A stretch of 64,000 nucleotides of DNA, taken from Thiorhodococcus minor. GTDB taxonomy: Bacteria; Pseudomonadota; Gammaproteobacteria; Chromatiales; Chromatiaceae. The position numbers and the translations under genes were made by a program. Below the pieces are notes generated by a model. The model did no database searches and had not been told where the DNA came from. It was given only the letters and a program-made list of their open reading frames with translations. Positions 43,552-54,417 of this stretch are shown piece by piece (positions within the stretch are counted from its first letter, which is position 1; each line of letters starts with the position of its first letter). The DNA lies in assembly GCF_010820565.1 (NCBI RefSeq), contig NZ_JAAIJQ010000004.1, positions 62,001 to 126,000 on the forward strand. The letters run 5' to 3'.

Positions 43552-44499
43552 ATGATTGACCAAGGCAGCAAGGAGTCATCGGGCTTGCGCCCGACCCTGA
43601 AGGAGCTGGTCGCGCTGCGCGGGCAGGCGCGGCGCTTGGACCTCGCCCCGCGCGGGCGCGTGCTGGCGACCCGCAGTGGCGGGCATCTGTCCAGATTCCG
43701 CGGCCGCGGGATGGAATTCGACGAGTCGCGCGTCTACCAGCCGGGAGACGATCCGCGCAACATGGACTGGCGCGTCACCGCCCGGGCCGGGACGCCGCAT
43801 GTGAAGCTGTTTCGCGAGGAGCGTGAGCGCCCGCTCTGGCTCCTCGTCGACCAGGGGCCGTCGATGCGCTTCGGAACCCGGGTGGCCTTCAAGTCGGCGA
43901 TCGCAGCCCAGGCCGCAGCCCTGCTGGGCTGGGCTGCGGTCGACCGCGGCGACCGGGTGGGCGGGCTGGTCTTCGACGAGCGGGCGCATCTGGAGCGCAG
44001 GCCCGCGGCGCGCGGCGCCGGACTCTTGCCCCTGCTCGACCGGCTGGCTGCGGCTCCCGGCGAAGGCAATGGCGGCTACGCCGCGCTGACCGAGGCCGGG
44101 GAGCGTCTCGCCCGCCTGGTCAGGCCGGGGAGCCTGGTCGCCGTCGTCAGCGACTTCTTCGATCTCGAGGCGGGGCGCGGCAGCTGGCTGACGCAGCTGG
44201 GTGATCGCGGCGAGCTGCTGCTCATCTTCGTGCGTGATCCCATCGAGTCGCAGGCGCCTCCGCCCGGACGCTATCCGGTGGCCAGCGCGGGGCGTCGCGG
44301 CATCCTTGATCTGACCGCCAAGAGCGCGCGCGAGGCCTACCGCCAGCAGTTCGAAGCGCGCTCCGCACTGCTCGAGCGCCTGGCGCGTGGCAATGGATTT
44401 CACCTGTTGACGCTCGCGACGACGGATGCCGTCGGGCCGGCCTTGGCGCTCGGACTGGGCGCGCGCACCGCGGCGCGGGCTCGGGGGATTGCACCATGA
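43552..44499 (+). CDS. DUF58 protein of the MoxR/Bat operon
   Basis: A 315-residue DUF58 protein, a MoxR partner with a vWA-like fold. The family signature is YQPGDDPRNMDWRVTARAGTPHVKLFREER, followed by WLLVDQGPSMRFGT where the MIDAS-like metal site would be. It lacks membrane segments. ATG at 43552; the stop overlaps the DUF4381 gene by four bases (ATGA). DUF58 genes are a constant member of Bat operons. Confidence 0.92.
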   Translation: MIDQGSKESSGLRPTLKELVALRGQARRLDLAPRGRVLATRSGGHLSRFRGRGMEFDESRVYQPGDDPRNMDWRVTARAGTPHVKLFREERERPLWLLVDQGPSMRFGTRVAFKSAIAAQAAALLGWAAVDRGDRVGGLVFDERAHLERRPAARGAGLLPLLDRLAAAPGEGNGGYAALTEAGERLARLVRPGSLVAVVSDFFDLEAGRGSWLTQLGDRGELLLIFVRDPIESQAPPPGRYPVASAGRRGILDLTAKSAREAYRQQFEARSALLERLARGNGFHLLTLATTDAVGPALALGLGARTAARARGIAP

Positions 44500-44987
44500 C
44501 ACCGGATCCCTTGGCCGATCTGCGGGCTTGGCACCTGCCGGAGCCCGTGTCCTGGTGGCCGCCGGCCCCCGGCTGGTGGATCCTGCTTGGCCTCGTTATG
44601 CTCGCCAGCCTGGCCGTCGCGCTCTGGCTCCGGCGCAGACACAGGCGAGGACGCGCATGGCGTGCCGCCAAGCAAGAGCTCGCCGCGCTGCGGGCCGCCT
44701 ACGCATCCGAGGGCGATGCGCGACACTACGCCATGGGGCTCTCCCGCCTGCTGCGTCGCCTGGCGCTCCTGCGCTTCCCGCGCGAGCGCGTCGCTGGGCT
44801 GAGCGGCGCCGATTGGCTGGAGTTTCTCGACGCCACGGGTGGCGCGGGCGACTTCGCGAAGGGCCCTGGCCGGACCTTGCTCCTGGCCTACCGGCCGGCG
44901 TCGGCAGGAGGCTCCGGCGAGGACGTCGTCGCGCTCGAGCGTGTGGCGGAGAGATGGATGGCTGCGAACGAAGGAGGTCGGCCATGA
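44496..44987 (+). CDS. DUF4381 membrane protein of the Bat operon
   Basis: A 163-residue protein with one membrane helix (about 28-48, WWILLGLVMLASLAVALWL) after a WPL-type N-terminus DPLADLRAWHLPEPVSWWPPAPG, the hallmark of DUF4381. A helical cytoplasmic part follows, rich in Arg and Ala. It overlaps both neighbours by four bases (ATGA), indicating coupled translation of the DUF58, DUF4381 and BatA genes. Confidence 0.9.
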   Translation: MTPDPLADLRAWHLPEPVSWWPPAPGWWILLGLVMLASLAVALWLRRRHRRGRAWRAAKQELAALRAAYASEGDARHYAMGLSRLLRRLALLRFPRERVAGLSGADWLEFLDATGGAGDFAKGPGRTLLLAYRPASAGGSGEDVVALERVAERWMAANEGGRP

Positions 44988-45979
44988 TCACCTTGGAATG
45001 GCCCTGGGTGCTGGCCGCGCTTCCGCTTCCCGTCGCGGCGCGCTTGCTGCCGCGGGCCGCTCGTGACATCGGTGCGGCGCTGCGCTTTCCGATCTACGCC
45101 AAGCTGCAAAGCTTGCCCCAGGCAGGCCAGCGACGGGTCAGCTGGTGGCGGCTGTCGGTGGCGGCGCTCGCCTGGATGCTGCTGGTGCTGGCTGCAGCGC
45201 GCCCGCAGTGGGTCGGGGACCCCATTGGTCTGCCGGTGGCTGGCCGTGACCTCATGCTGGCGGTCGACATCTCGCAGAGCATGGAGCAGGCCGACTATGA
45301 GGTGAGGGGACAGGCGGTCTCGCGGCTCGCGGCCGTGCAGACAGTCGCGGCCGATTTCATTCGGCGGCGCGAGCAGGATCGGCTGGGGCTGATCCTCTTC
45401 GGCAGCCGCGCCTACCTCCAAACGCCGATGACCTTCGACGCGCAGACGGTCGCGGCCATGCTGCGCGATTCGGTGGTGGGACTGGCTGGGCGCCAGACGG
45501 CGATCGGCGACGCCATCGGCTTGGCCGTGAAGCGCCTGCGCGACCAGCCGGAGGGGCAGCGCGTGCTCGTCCTGCTGACGGACGGCGCCAGCACGGCCGG
45601 GGTCCTGGATCCGATCGAGGCGGCCGAGCTGGCCGCCAAGGCAGGGATTCGCATCTACACCATCGGCATCGGGGGCGGCGATGTCGGCATTCGCACCCCG
45701 CTCGGGATTCGGCTGCTGAGGCAGGGGAGCGATTTCGATCCGGCGACCCTGAAGGAGATCGCCAAGGCCACCGGCGGGCGCTTCTTCGCGGCGTCCAACC
45801 GCGAGGAGCTGGAATCCGTCTACGCCGAGCTCGACCGGCTGGAGCCGAACGAGCGCGAGGAGCGTACCTACCGACCGCAGCGGGCGCTCTTCGTGTGGCC
45901 GGCGGGGCTGGCGCTGGTGTTGACCGTCGCCCTGGCACTCGGCGGCCTCGGGCTGCGGCCGGACCGAGTGGAGCTGTGA
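44984..45979 (+). CDS. BatA-like von Willebrand factor A membrane protein
   Basis: A 331-residue protein with N-terminal membrane helices (about 5-20 and 55-75), a vWA domain (about 88-285) and a C-terminal helix (about 305-325). The MIDAS motif DxSxS is intact in AVDISQSMEQAD and the matching Thr/Asp in VLLTDGAST. Between vWA strands lies a LFGSRAYLQTPMTFDAQTV segment typical of Bat proteins. It probably works with MoxR ATPase in the cytoplasmic membrane; the pathway's substrate is unknown. ATG at 44984 overlaps DUF4381. Confidence 0.92.
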   Translation: MITLEWPWVLAALPLPVAARLLPRAARDIGAALRFPIYAKLQSLPQAGQRRVSWWRLSVAALAWMLLVLAAARPQWVGDPIGLPVAGRDLMLAVDISQSMEQADYEVRGQAVSRLAAVQTVAADFIRRREQDRLGLILFGSRAYLQTPMTFDAQTVAAMLRDSVVGLAGRQTAIGDAIGLAVKRLRDQPEGQRVLVLLTDGASTAGVLDPIEAAELAAKAGIRIYTIGIGGGDVGIRTPLGIRLLRQGSDFDPATLKEIAKATGGRFFAASNREELESVYAELDRLEPNEREERTYRPQRALFVWPAGLALVLTVALALGGLGLRPDRVEL

Positions 45980-45984
45980 GCCTC

Positions 45985-47924
<1,940 letters not shown>

Positions 47925-47928
<4 letters not shown>

Positions 47929-49760
47929 TCTTCAAGGTGACCATTCGAGGTGCGATCTGTTGCTTGCTGCTTGCAGTCCTGGTCAGCACCGCCTGGGCGG
48001 CGGATCTACAGATGCAGGTCGACCGCAAGCGCATCGGCATGGATGACATTCTCGGCGCGCGGCTCGTCGCCGAGGGCGATACTCAGGGCGAGCCCGATTT
48101 CAATCCCCTGCGGAAGGACTTCGACATCCTCAGCCAGGGCCAGAGCCAGGTGACGAGCATCGTCAATGGCAAGATCTCGCAAAGCCGCCAGTGGACGCTC
48201 CAGCTCGCGCCGCTGCGCGAGGGCAAGCTCGAGATTCCGCCTATCTCTGTAGGCCAGGACCAAAGTCAGGCCGTTGCGGTCGAGGTGGCCGCCGATGACC
48301 AATCCGCTTCCGGCGACGCCCCTAAGCCGCTGTTTCTCAAGGCAGAGGTCGGCGCGATCAACCCCTATGTCCAGCAGGTCGTCGACTATCGCGTCAAGCT
48401 GTACTTCCGCCAGGAGCCGCAGCGGGCGGTGCTCTCGGAGCCCCGGGCCGAGGGGGCGACGATCGAGCAGTACGGCGAGGATCGGGGCTACGACGAGTAT
48501 GTGGACGGGCAGCTCTACCGTGTGATCGAGCGCCGCTTCCAGGTCGTCCCGCAGCGCAGTGGTCCGCTGCGTATCCAGGGGCCGAGGCTCGAGGCTATGA
48601 TCCCGGATCCGAATCGGGCGCGGCGCGATCCCTTCGCCGACTTGGACGAGGCCTTCGGCGGCCGGCTCTTCCAGAGCTTCCCTCAGATTCCTGGCGTCAC
48701 CCACCCGGGGCGCCGTGTCGTCGAGCGCGCCCAGGATGTCGAGATCGAGGTGCGCGCGCAGCCGCCAGGGTCAGGGACGCCCTGGCTTCCGGCGACCTCG
48801 GTCCAGCTTTCGGACGAGTGGTCGCCGAGCCCACCGACCTTTCGGGTCGGTGAGCCAGTCACCCGGACCTTGACGCTCACCGCGAAGGGAGCCACCGCCG
48901 CGCAGCTTCCCGACTTGGATCTCGGCAACATCCAAGGTGCCCAGGTCTATCCGGACCAGCCCAAGAGCGAGGACATGATGGCCGGCCCGGAGCCGGCCGC
49001 CGTCAAGACCTTCAAGGTGGCGCTGGTCCCGACACGCGCCGGCCCCCTGACCCTGCCCGAGATCCGCCTGCCCTGGTGGGACACGGCCGCCGACACGCAG
49101 CGTGTCGTGGTGGCCCCCGCCCGCACCGTTCAGGTTGCGTCGGCACCTGGCGGCGTCCAGTCGCCGTACTCGCCGGCCGCGCCGCCGCCTCAGGCCGTGC
49201 CCGCGGAGCCCCCAGAGCCCGCAGACGCGCCCGCGGCGCGGCCCGCCGAGCCCGAGGCGGCCGGCGTACCAGCCGATCGGCAGACCAGCGCCGGCTGGTG
49301 GCCCTGGCTGGCGCTCGCGCTCGGCGTCGGCTGGCTGCTGACGCTCGGCTGGTGGCTGTGGGAACGGCGTGGGCGCCGTGCAGTCGCAGGCGAGCGGCCA
49401 CGGGTCGAGCCGCGCCTGGCGGAGCGGGACTCTGGGGCCTTGCGCGCGACCCTCCAGAGTCTGAAGCAGGCCTGCCTGGCAAACGAGCCCCGCGCCGCGC
49501 GTGGCGCCTTGATCGACTGGGCCCGCCAGCGCTGGCCGGAAGATCCCCCAGCCGGACTCGAAGGCATCGCGGCGCGGCTCGGCCATGAGGCGATCGCCGA
49601 TTGCCTGCGTGAGATCGATCGCGTCATCTATGCGCCGCCCGGAACCGGCTGGGACGGCGCGGCCGCCTGGGCCGAGCTGGAGCCGATGCTCAAGGCGGCC
49701 GGACGGCCGGGCAGGACGCCGGAAGACCAGGCGATACCCGACCTCTACCCGCAGGTCTAG
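47925..49760 (+). CDS. BatD-like protein
   Basis: A 611-residue protein with a signal peptide (basic KVTIR, hydrophobic GAICCLLLAVLVSTAWA, then ADLQM). The large periplasmic part (30-440) has beta-sandwich repeats typical of BatD (FDILSQGQSQVTSIVNGKIS near residue 70, LYFRQEPQRAVLSEP). One membrane helix sits at about 452-475 (WWPWLALALGVGWLLTLGWW), followed by a cytoplasmic helical domain. GTG at 47925 overlaps the BatB-C stop by four bases (GTGA). BatD completes the set; the name reflects oxygen-tolerance phenotypes described in Bacteroides, which may not apply here. Confidence 0.9.
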
Positions 49761-49784
49761 GCGAGGCGCCGGTCGGTCGATCCT

Positions 49785-50294
49785 CTAGGCGGTTGGCGCG
49801 CCCGGCTTCTTCGACAAGATCTGGCGATAGCGGATCTCGTCGGTCAGTGCGCTGAGGGGGCGGTCAGATCCAGGGTGAAGGGTGCCCGGGGCAATCTCGA
49901 CGAGGGGGAGCAGCATGAAGTCGCGGTGCGTCAGGGCTGGGTGAGGGATCCGCAGGTCGGGCTCGTCGAGGATGAGATCGCCGAACAACAGGATATCCAG
50001 ATCGATCGTCCTAGGCCCATTCGCCATGGCGCGCTTGCGCATCAGTCGCGCCTCGATGGCCTGCGTGGCCTCGAGAAGGGATCTTGCCGAAAGGGTCGTC
50101 TCGACCTCGACGACCAGATTGACGAAGTCGGCCTGCTCCTCGATTCCCCAAGGGCTGGTCGTGTACCAAGACGATTGGCGGCGCAGCTCGGTTTCCCGAA
50201 CGTCCGCGATCAGCGTGATGGCCCGGGCGACGTTGCGCTCGGCATCGATATTGGATCCGATCGCGATGTAGGACCAGGTTGGCGGCTCGCTCAT
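49785..50294 (-). CDS. folK: 2-amino-4-hydroxy-6-hydroxymethyldihydropteridine pyrophosphokinase
   Basis: A 169-residue HPPK that transfers pyrophosphate from ATP to 6-hydroxymethyl-7,8-dihydropterin in folate synthesis. The N-terminal SYIAIGSNIDAERNVARAI, SWYTTSPWG, and the PPPK signature around NGPRTIDLDILLFGD with the two metal-binding Asp residues are all present, as is PHPALTHRDFMLLPLVEIAP. ATG at 50294 follows GGAGCAGA. It is separate from the usual panB/pcnB neighbours and converges on the batD gene (24 bp). Confidence 0.95.
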   Translation of the reverse strand: MSEPPTWSYIAIGSNIDAERNVARAITLIADVRETELRRQSSWYTTSPWGIEEQADFVNLVVEVETTLSARSLLEATQAIEARLMRKRAMANGPRTIDLDILLFGDLILDEPDLRIPHPALTHRDFMLLPLVEIAPGTLHPGSDRPLSALTDEIRYRQILSKKPGAPTA

Positions 50295-50450
50295 TCTGCT
50301 CCGGACGTTCGATCCTGGTAGGGGCCGTCGGCTCCCAGCCTTCAGCGGCCATTCTCTCGTGATCGGCCATGAGCCGTCGTATGGGGCTTTCCTAGCCCCA
50401 CTCTGTGGGTGAGGGCGGCAGGGCATCGACAGGCGCGGCGAAACAATTGG

Positions 50451-50483
50451 TGGAAGCCGGCTGCTGGCGGCTGACCGCTGCTG
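50451..50483. repeat. AGCTG-type mosaic repeat, copy B
   Basis: The sequence TGGAAGCCGGCTGCTGGCGG followed by CTGACCGCTG is related to the copies at 30501-30526 and, in opposite sense, 51539-51584. Confidence 0.5.
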
Positions 50484-50559
50484 CACCCGGCTGATCCTCG
50501 GGCTCGGCGATCCCTTGGGATGCTTTGGCGTACCGACGATCGGCTTGCTCGCCATCGGC

Positions 50560-50589
50560 TTGCCCAGGCTTCGCCAAAGCCGATATATT
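50560..50589 (+). promoter_or_regulatory. Candidate sigma-70 promoter of the FixJ-type regulator
   Basis: TTGCCC (50560-50565) and TATATT (50584-50589) are 18 bp apart, 117 bp upstream of the response regulator start. TTGCCC matches the -35 consensus at 4 of 6 positions and TATATT matches the -10 consensus at 5 of 6. Confidence 0.35.
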
Positions 50590-50705
50590 CTCAGTTGAAG
50601 TCCCTTGAGGACAAGGACTTATCTCGCGCGGTGCTATGGGCTGCGTAGGACTGAGCGCGCGTGGTGGCCGGCGCGCTCGTAGCGACAGATCGGGGAGGCT
50701 GATCG

Positions 50706-51329
50706 ATGGCTGAGGTTCAGACGGTGTTTCTAGTCGACGACGATCAAGGGATGCGGGATTCGTTGACCCTGATCCTGGAGCTGGCCGGTTATCGTGTCAG
50801 GAGCTATGCATCCCCGATGGAGTTCCTGGATGACTACTCATCGGCAGATCGTGGGTGCTTGCTGCTCGATCAGCGGATGCCCGAGATGAGTGGTCTCGAT
50901 CTGCAAGGCGTCTTGCTCGAGCGCGGATGCTTGCTCCCGATCATCTTTCTCTCGGCCTTCGGCGACGTGCCGACCACCGTGCGGGCCATTCAAGGCGGCG
51001 CCATCGACTTCCTCGAGAAGCCGGCGACGACGGAAGTGCTCTTGCAGCGCATCCAGACCGCCTTGGCGGAGGACCAGCGGCGTCGCGAGGAGGCGGCGAC
51101 CGAGCAGAGTATCTTGGAGCGGTTCCGTCAGTTGACGCCGCGCGAGCATGAGGTGCTGACGCTCACGACCCAGGGCTTGACCAACAAGGACATCGCGCGC
51201 GAGCTCGGGATCAGTCCGCGTACGGTGGAAAACCATCGGGCGCGCATGATGGAGAAGATGGGGGCATCGAACCTCGCGGAGCTTTGCCGTATGTCGACCG
51301 TGTGTCAGGCGAACGGCTCGACCCGCTGA
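50706..51329 (+). CDS. FixJ-family response regulator
   Basis: A 207-residue regulator: a receiver domain (1-120) with acidic pocket VDDDQG and the phosphoacceptor Asp in CLLLDQRMPEMSG, conserved Ser in IIFLSAFGD and Lys in FLEKPA, then a LuxR-type helix-turn-helix (about 140-200) with LTPREHEVLTLTTQGLTNKDIARELGI-type pattern. It is an orphan: no histidine kinase is adjacent. Target genes are unknown. FixJ-like orphan regulators often respond to redox or tetrathionate/oxygen through a kinase elsewhere; that is not shown here. ATG at 50706. Confidence 0.93.
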   Translation: MAEVQTVFLVDDDQGMRDSLTLILELAGYRVRSYASPMEFLDDYSSADRGCLLLDQRMPEMSGLDLQGVLLERGCLLPIIFLSAFGDVPTTVRAIQGGAIDFLEKPATTEVLLQRIQTALAEDQRRREEAATEQSILERFRQLTPREHEVLTLTTQGLTNKDIARELGISPRTVENHRARMMEKMGASNLAELCRMSTVCQANGSTR

Positions 51330-51481
51330 GCGGGGCTTCCTCTCCGGTCTCGCCTTGTCCGGGCTGCGTTTCGCCGCCGGTTTCGAGTTTCGGCCGCTCG
51401 GGGCTCAGGGGTGCCGAATCCAGGCGTGGTCTCGCCAGAGCGCTGCCTAGCGCGCTCTCCACAGCTCTTTTCGGCCCATCA

Positions 51482-51584
51482 AGAGCAGTCAGCGGCGAGT
51501 CTCCAGCCGCCGTCTCGCCGCGCCGTTGACCTCAGAAAGAGCAATCAGCCGCCAGCGATCAGCTTCCAGCTTCCAGCTGCCGGT
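51482..51584. repeat. AGCTG-type mosaic repeat array, copy C
   Basis: Two blocks, 51482-51512 and 51539-51584, contain CAGCCGCCAGCGATCAGCTT and CCAGCTTCCAGCTG type words, reverse-complementary to the copy at 50451. The array is internally repetitive (CAGCTTC twice). Confidence 0.55.
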
Positions 51585-51780
51585 CGCCGAAGGCGCCTCG
51601 ACAGGCTCGGGCGCGTCCTCAGGCACCTGTCCGCAACAAGCCGCGACGCTTGGGCGGAGGGCTCCATAAGCGACCACGAATTGAGTGGTCCTACGGATAT
51701 TGTCTGGAAGAGGTCTCGTCTATTATTCCCCGCAGCTCGCATGGGGATCATCCCTATCGCTCCATCTGACGGCCTCGCGC

Positions 51781-51849
51781 CGAATCGATCTCAGGCTGTC
51801 GCGCAACAAGACGGGTCTCACCGATCAAGCTGTTTCGCTGCGTCTCGGA
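51781..51849 (+). pseudogene. Possible DUF1778-like antitoxin fragment
   Basis: A 23-codon stretch reads RIDLRLSRNKTGLTDQAVSL then RLG, which resembles the start of the TacA/DUF1778 antitoxin ribbon-helix-helix domain (RIDLRLSpeeKaLiEqAAsL). No intact antitoxin or GNAT toxin follows, so it could be a relic or chance similarity. Confidence 0.25.
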
Positions 51850-52377
51850 AGTGCTCGAGCCGCTCCCTCAAATCCACTGATTAGGACGGTTGCCCATGAT
51901 TCACACCAAGACCAAGATCAAGGCTTCCGACAGCTCGATCGTTCCCGGCATCTCGCCGGGTGTGGCTTCCCTGGTGAAACAAGAAGCATCCAGGTGGCGC
52001 GAGGCAGCCTCGGCCAACCAATGGGCCGTCCTAAGCTTGCCTGGAGAACAGGGGCGCGGCTCCGGCCGGCCGCTGGGCGGCGCCGGCTCTTGATGCACGA
52101 GGTCAGGCGTCGGATGGGCGGGCGCTAGGGTGCCGGCCTCGAGCAGGCCAGAGCACTCCAGGTTTGCTAACTGAATAAAGAGAAGAAGACGAGGAGGAGC
52201 ATCGGTAGAAGAGACTCTCCGACGCTGAATTCACAAGAAACTGCGCGCCAGGCGCTCGTCGCTCAGGCTTACCGCACAGCGGTCCGGGGCTACTTGAGAC
52301 CTGGGGGATGAGGTAGACGGCCGCATCCTGCTGTCAGAGCTTAGCAGCCACTTTGATACTTCCCCTGCCATAATATC

Positions 52378-52418
52378 GCCCCCGACTCCGGCGATTCGAT
52401 GGCGGGGGTTTCTTTTTT
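52378..52418 (+). terminator. Isolated intrinsic terminator upstream of yceD
   Basis: GCCCCC (52378-52383) pairs with GGGGG (52403-52407 region) to give a GC-rich stem, followed by GTTTCTTTTTT. It points along the plus strand and stands about 60 bp before yceD, with no supported gene immediately upstream. Confidence 0.7.
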
Positions 52419-52474
52419 GGAGATCCATGATCTGATTGACGAAAGCGCGCACGCTGGAGTAATGTTGCGCGCTT

Positions 52475-53011
52475 ATGTCGCTCACTCTACCTGATCAGGT
52501 CGATCCTTGGCGTGCGGCCAAGGCGGGTGTGTGCCTGAGCGGTACGCTGGCGCTGCGGTCGCTCGCGCGGCTGGCGGCGAGCATCGCGGCGGAGGCCGCC
52601 GACGTCGTCAGCTACGAGCTCGGCTTCCAGCGTGACGCCGAGGGTCGCTCGGTGGTCCGTGGACGCTTGCGCACTGAGCTGCGTTTGCGCTGCGAGCGCT
52701 GCCTAGGCGAAGTGGCCGTGCCCGTCGACACGCGTCTGAGTCTGGTCTTGATGCCTGGCGAGCATGGCGTCGCGGAGCTCCCGCCCGACCTCGATCCTTG
52801 GATCGTCGACGAGGATAGCCTGCGCCCGGTCGACCTCATCGAGGAAGAGCTGCTCTTGGCCATTCCAGTGGTGCCGCGGCACGAGCCGGGAGCCTGTGAG
52901 CCTCCATCGGTCGCTGACGAGGGTCGGCATCCCCAAGACGAGGGAGCGCATGACGACCGCGTCAATCCGTTCGCCGTGCTCGCCGAGCTGAAGGGGCAGG
53001 GCGGCGACTGA
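52475..53011 (+). CDS. yceD: YceD family (DUF177) 23S rRNA accumulation protein
   Basis: A 178-residue protein of the DUF177/YceD family, needed for normal 23S rRNA accumulation in some bacteria and nearly always encoded before rpmF. The family core is seen as GRLRTELRLRCERCLGEVAVPVDTRLSLVL and DPWIVDEDSLRPVDLIEEELLLAIPVVPRHEPG. ATG at 52475, 57 bp after the terminator. Gene order yceD-rpmF-plsX confirms the call. Confidence 0.93.
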   Translation: MSLTLPDQVDPWRAAKAGVCLSGTLALRSLARLAASIAAEAADVVSYELGFQRDAEGRSVVRGRLRTELRLRCERCLGEVAVPVDTRLSLVLMPGEHGVAELPPDLDPWIVDEDSLRPVDLIEEELLLAIPVVPRHEPGACEPPSVADEGRHPQDEGAHDDRVNPFAVLAELKGQGGD

Positions 53012-53149
53012 CGCCTGATGGCTGGTATTAGTTAGACGGCGTGCCTCAGCCTGTGCGGCTTGCCGAAGCGAAAAGACACGTAATCTTGTTCTGTTCTGCT
53101 GGCGCTCTCACCACGGCTTGGTGCGAGACCTGAGTGATTGGAGACAACA

Positions 53150-53326
53150 ATGGCTGTTCAACAAAATCGGAAGACCCCATCGAAGCGCGGTATGCGTCGC
53201 TCGCATGACGCCCTGACCAAGCCTACGCTGTCGGTGGACCCGACGAGCGGCGAAACCCACCGTCGGCATCACGTGACCGCGGATGGCTTCTATCGCGGCC
53301 GCAAGGTTGTGGATAGATCCGAGTGA
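53150..53326 (+). CDS. rpmF: 50S ribosomal protein L32
   Basis: A 58-residue L32, with the family start [20 protein letters not shown] and the [21 protein letters not shown] segment. It lacks the zinc-binding cysteines, as is normal for this type. ATG at 53150. The stop codon overlaps the possible GTG start of plsX. Confidence 0.98.
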   Translation: MAVQQNRKTPSKRGMRRSHDALTKPTLSVDPTSGETHRRHHVTADGFYRGRKVVDRSE

Positions 53327-53388
53327 AGGCGTCCGGTCGGTCCGGCGCCAACCCGTCCTCGGGCTCTGGTCGCGTCACTAAGATTCCG

Positions 53389-54417
53389 ATGAAGCAGGGC
53401 TGTACCATCGCCTTGGACGCCATGGGCGGAGACCATGGGCCGGAGGTCGTCGTGCCGTCCGCTGTTCGCTACCTCGCGGCTAATCCTTACGTCGACATCA
53501 TCTTGGTCGGTGACGAGCCGCGCATCGACGCCATCCTGGGGAAAGCGTCGCGCGAGCGGCTGCGGATTCGTCACACCACCCAAGAGGTGGCGATGGATGA
53601 GCTGCCCTCCAAGGCACTGCGTGGCAAGAAAGACTCGTCGATGCGGGTCGCCATCGACCTGGTCAAGGAGGGTGAAGCGGGCGCCTGTGTCAGCGCGGGC
53701 AACACAGGCGCGCTGATGGCAACCGCGAGGTTCGTGCTCAAGACGCTGCCTTACGTGGACCGCCCCGCTATCTGCACCGCCGTGCCCTCCATGCACGGCC
53801 ATACCCATATGCTCGACCTCGGGGCGAACGTCGATTGCTCCGCGGAGCATCTCTTTCAGTTCGCGGTCATGGGCAGCGAGCTGGTGTCCGCCGTCGAAGG
53901 GATCGAGCGACCGCGCGTCGGCTTGCTGAACATCGGCCAGGAAGAGATCAAGGGCAACGAGCAGGTCAAGCAAGCGCACGAGCTGCTGTCGAAGAGCAAC
54001 TTGAACTACGTCGGCTATGTCGAGGGCGACGGGATCTTCGTCGAGGATATCGACGTCGTCGCCACCGACGGCTTCGTCGGGAACGTCGCGCTCAAATGCA
54101 GCGAGGGCGTTGCCAAGTTCATTCGGCATACCCTGACCGGGCAGTTCAAGCGGACCTGGTACACGCGTCTCTCGGCCCTGGCCGCGCTGCCCATCCTCAA
54201 GAGCTTCAGGCGGACCGTGGATCCTCGCCGCTACAATGGGGCGAGCCTGCTCGGACTGCGCGGCATCGTGGTGAAGAGCCATGGTGGCGCAGACGAGGTC
54301 GCGTTCGAGAATGCGATCTACATCGCCGAGAAAGAGATCCACGCCAACATCCCGCAGCGGATCGGCGAGCAGGTTGGGCAGCATCTGGGCCGTGAGCAGT
54401 ACAGGGAAACCGCCTGA
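53389..54417 (+). CDS. plsX: Phosphate acyltransferase PlsX
   Basis: A 342-residue enzyme that makes acyl-phosphate from acyl-ACP for the first step of phospholipid synthesis by PlsY. The start [20 protein letters not shown] is typical; [21 protein letters not shown] and the [18 protein letters not shown]-type blocks are present. ATG 53389 gives the usual family length; GTG 53323, overlapping rpmF, would add 22 residues. The stop overlaps fabH by one base (TGATG). Confidence 0.96.
   Translation: MKQGCTIALDAMGGDHGPEVVVPSAVRYLAANPYVDIILVGDEPRIDAILGKASRERLRIRHTTQEVAMDELPSKALRGKKDSSMRVAIDLVKEGEAGACVSAGNTGALMATARFVLKTLPYVDRPAICTAVPSMHGHTHMLDLGANVDCSAEHLFQFAVMGSELVSAVEGIERPRVGLLNIGQEEIKGNEQVKQAHELLSKSNLNYVGYVEGDGIFVEDIDVVATDGFVGNVALKCSEGVAKFIRHTLTGQFKRTWYTRLSALAALPILKSFRRTVDPRRYNGASLLGLRGIVVKSHGGADEVAFENAIYIAEKEIHANIPQRIGEQVGQHLGREQYRETA

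Larger units (their letters stand above)
50295..50705. other. 411-bp intergenic region upstream of an orphan regulator
   Basis: No supported gene. Contains a mosaic repeat copy (50451-50483) and a candidate promoter (50560-50589) pointing to the response regulator. Confidence 0.5.
51330..52474. other. 1145-bp gene-poor region with repeats and a terminator
   Basis: No firm gene. It contains the mosaic repeat array (51482-51584), a possible fragment of a DUF1778-like antitoxin (51781-51849), a short open frame at 51896-52093 (66 codons, MIHTKTKIKA start, no family), and an isolated intrinsic terminator (52378-52418). Codon use is irregular throughout. Confidence 0.5.

Noticed and set aside
52231-52485. 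84-codon minus-strand frame opposite the yceD leader
   Set aside because: It overlaps an intrinsic terminator and has no family features.
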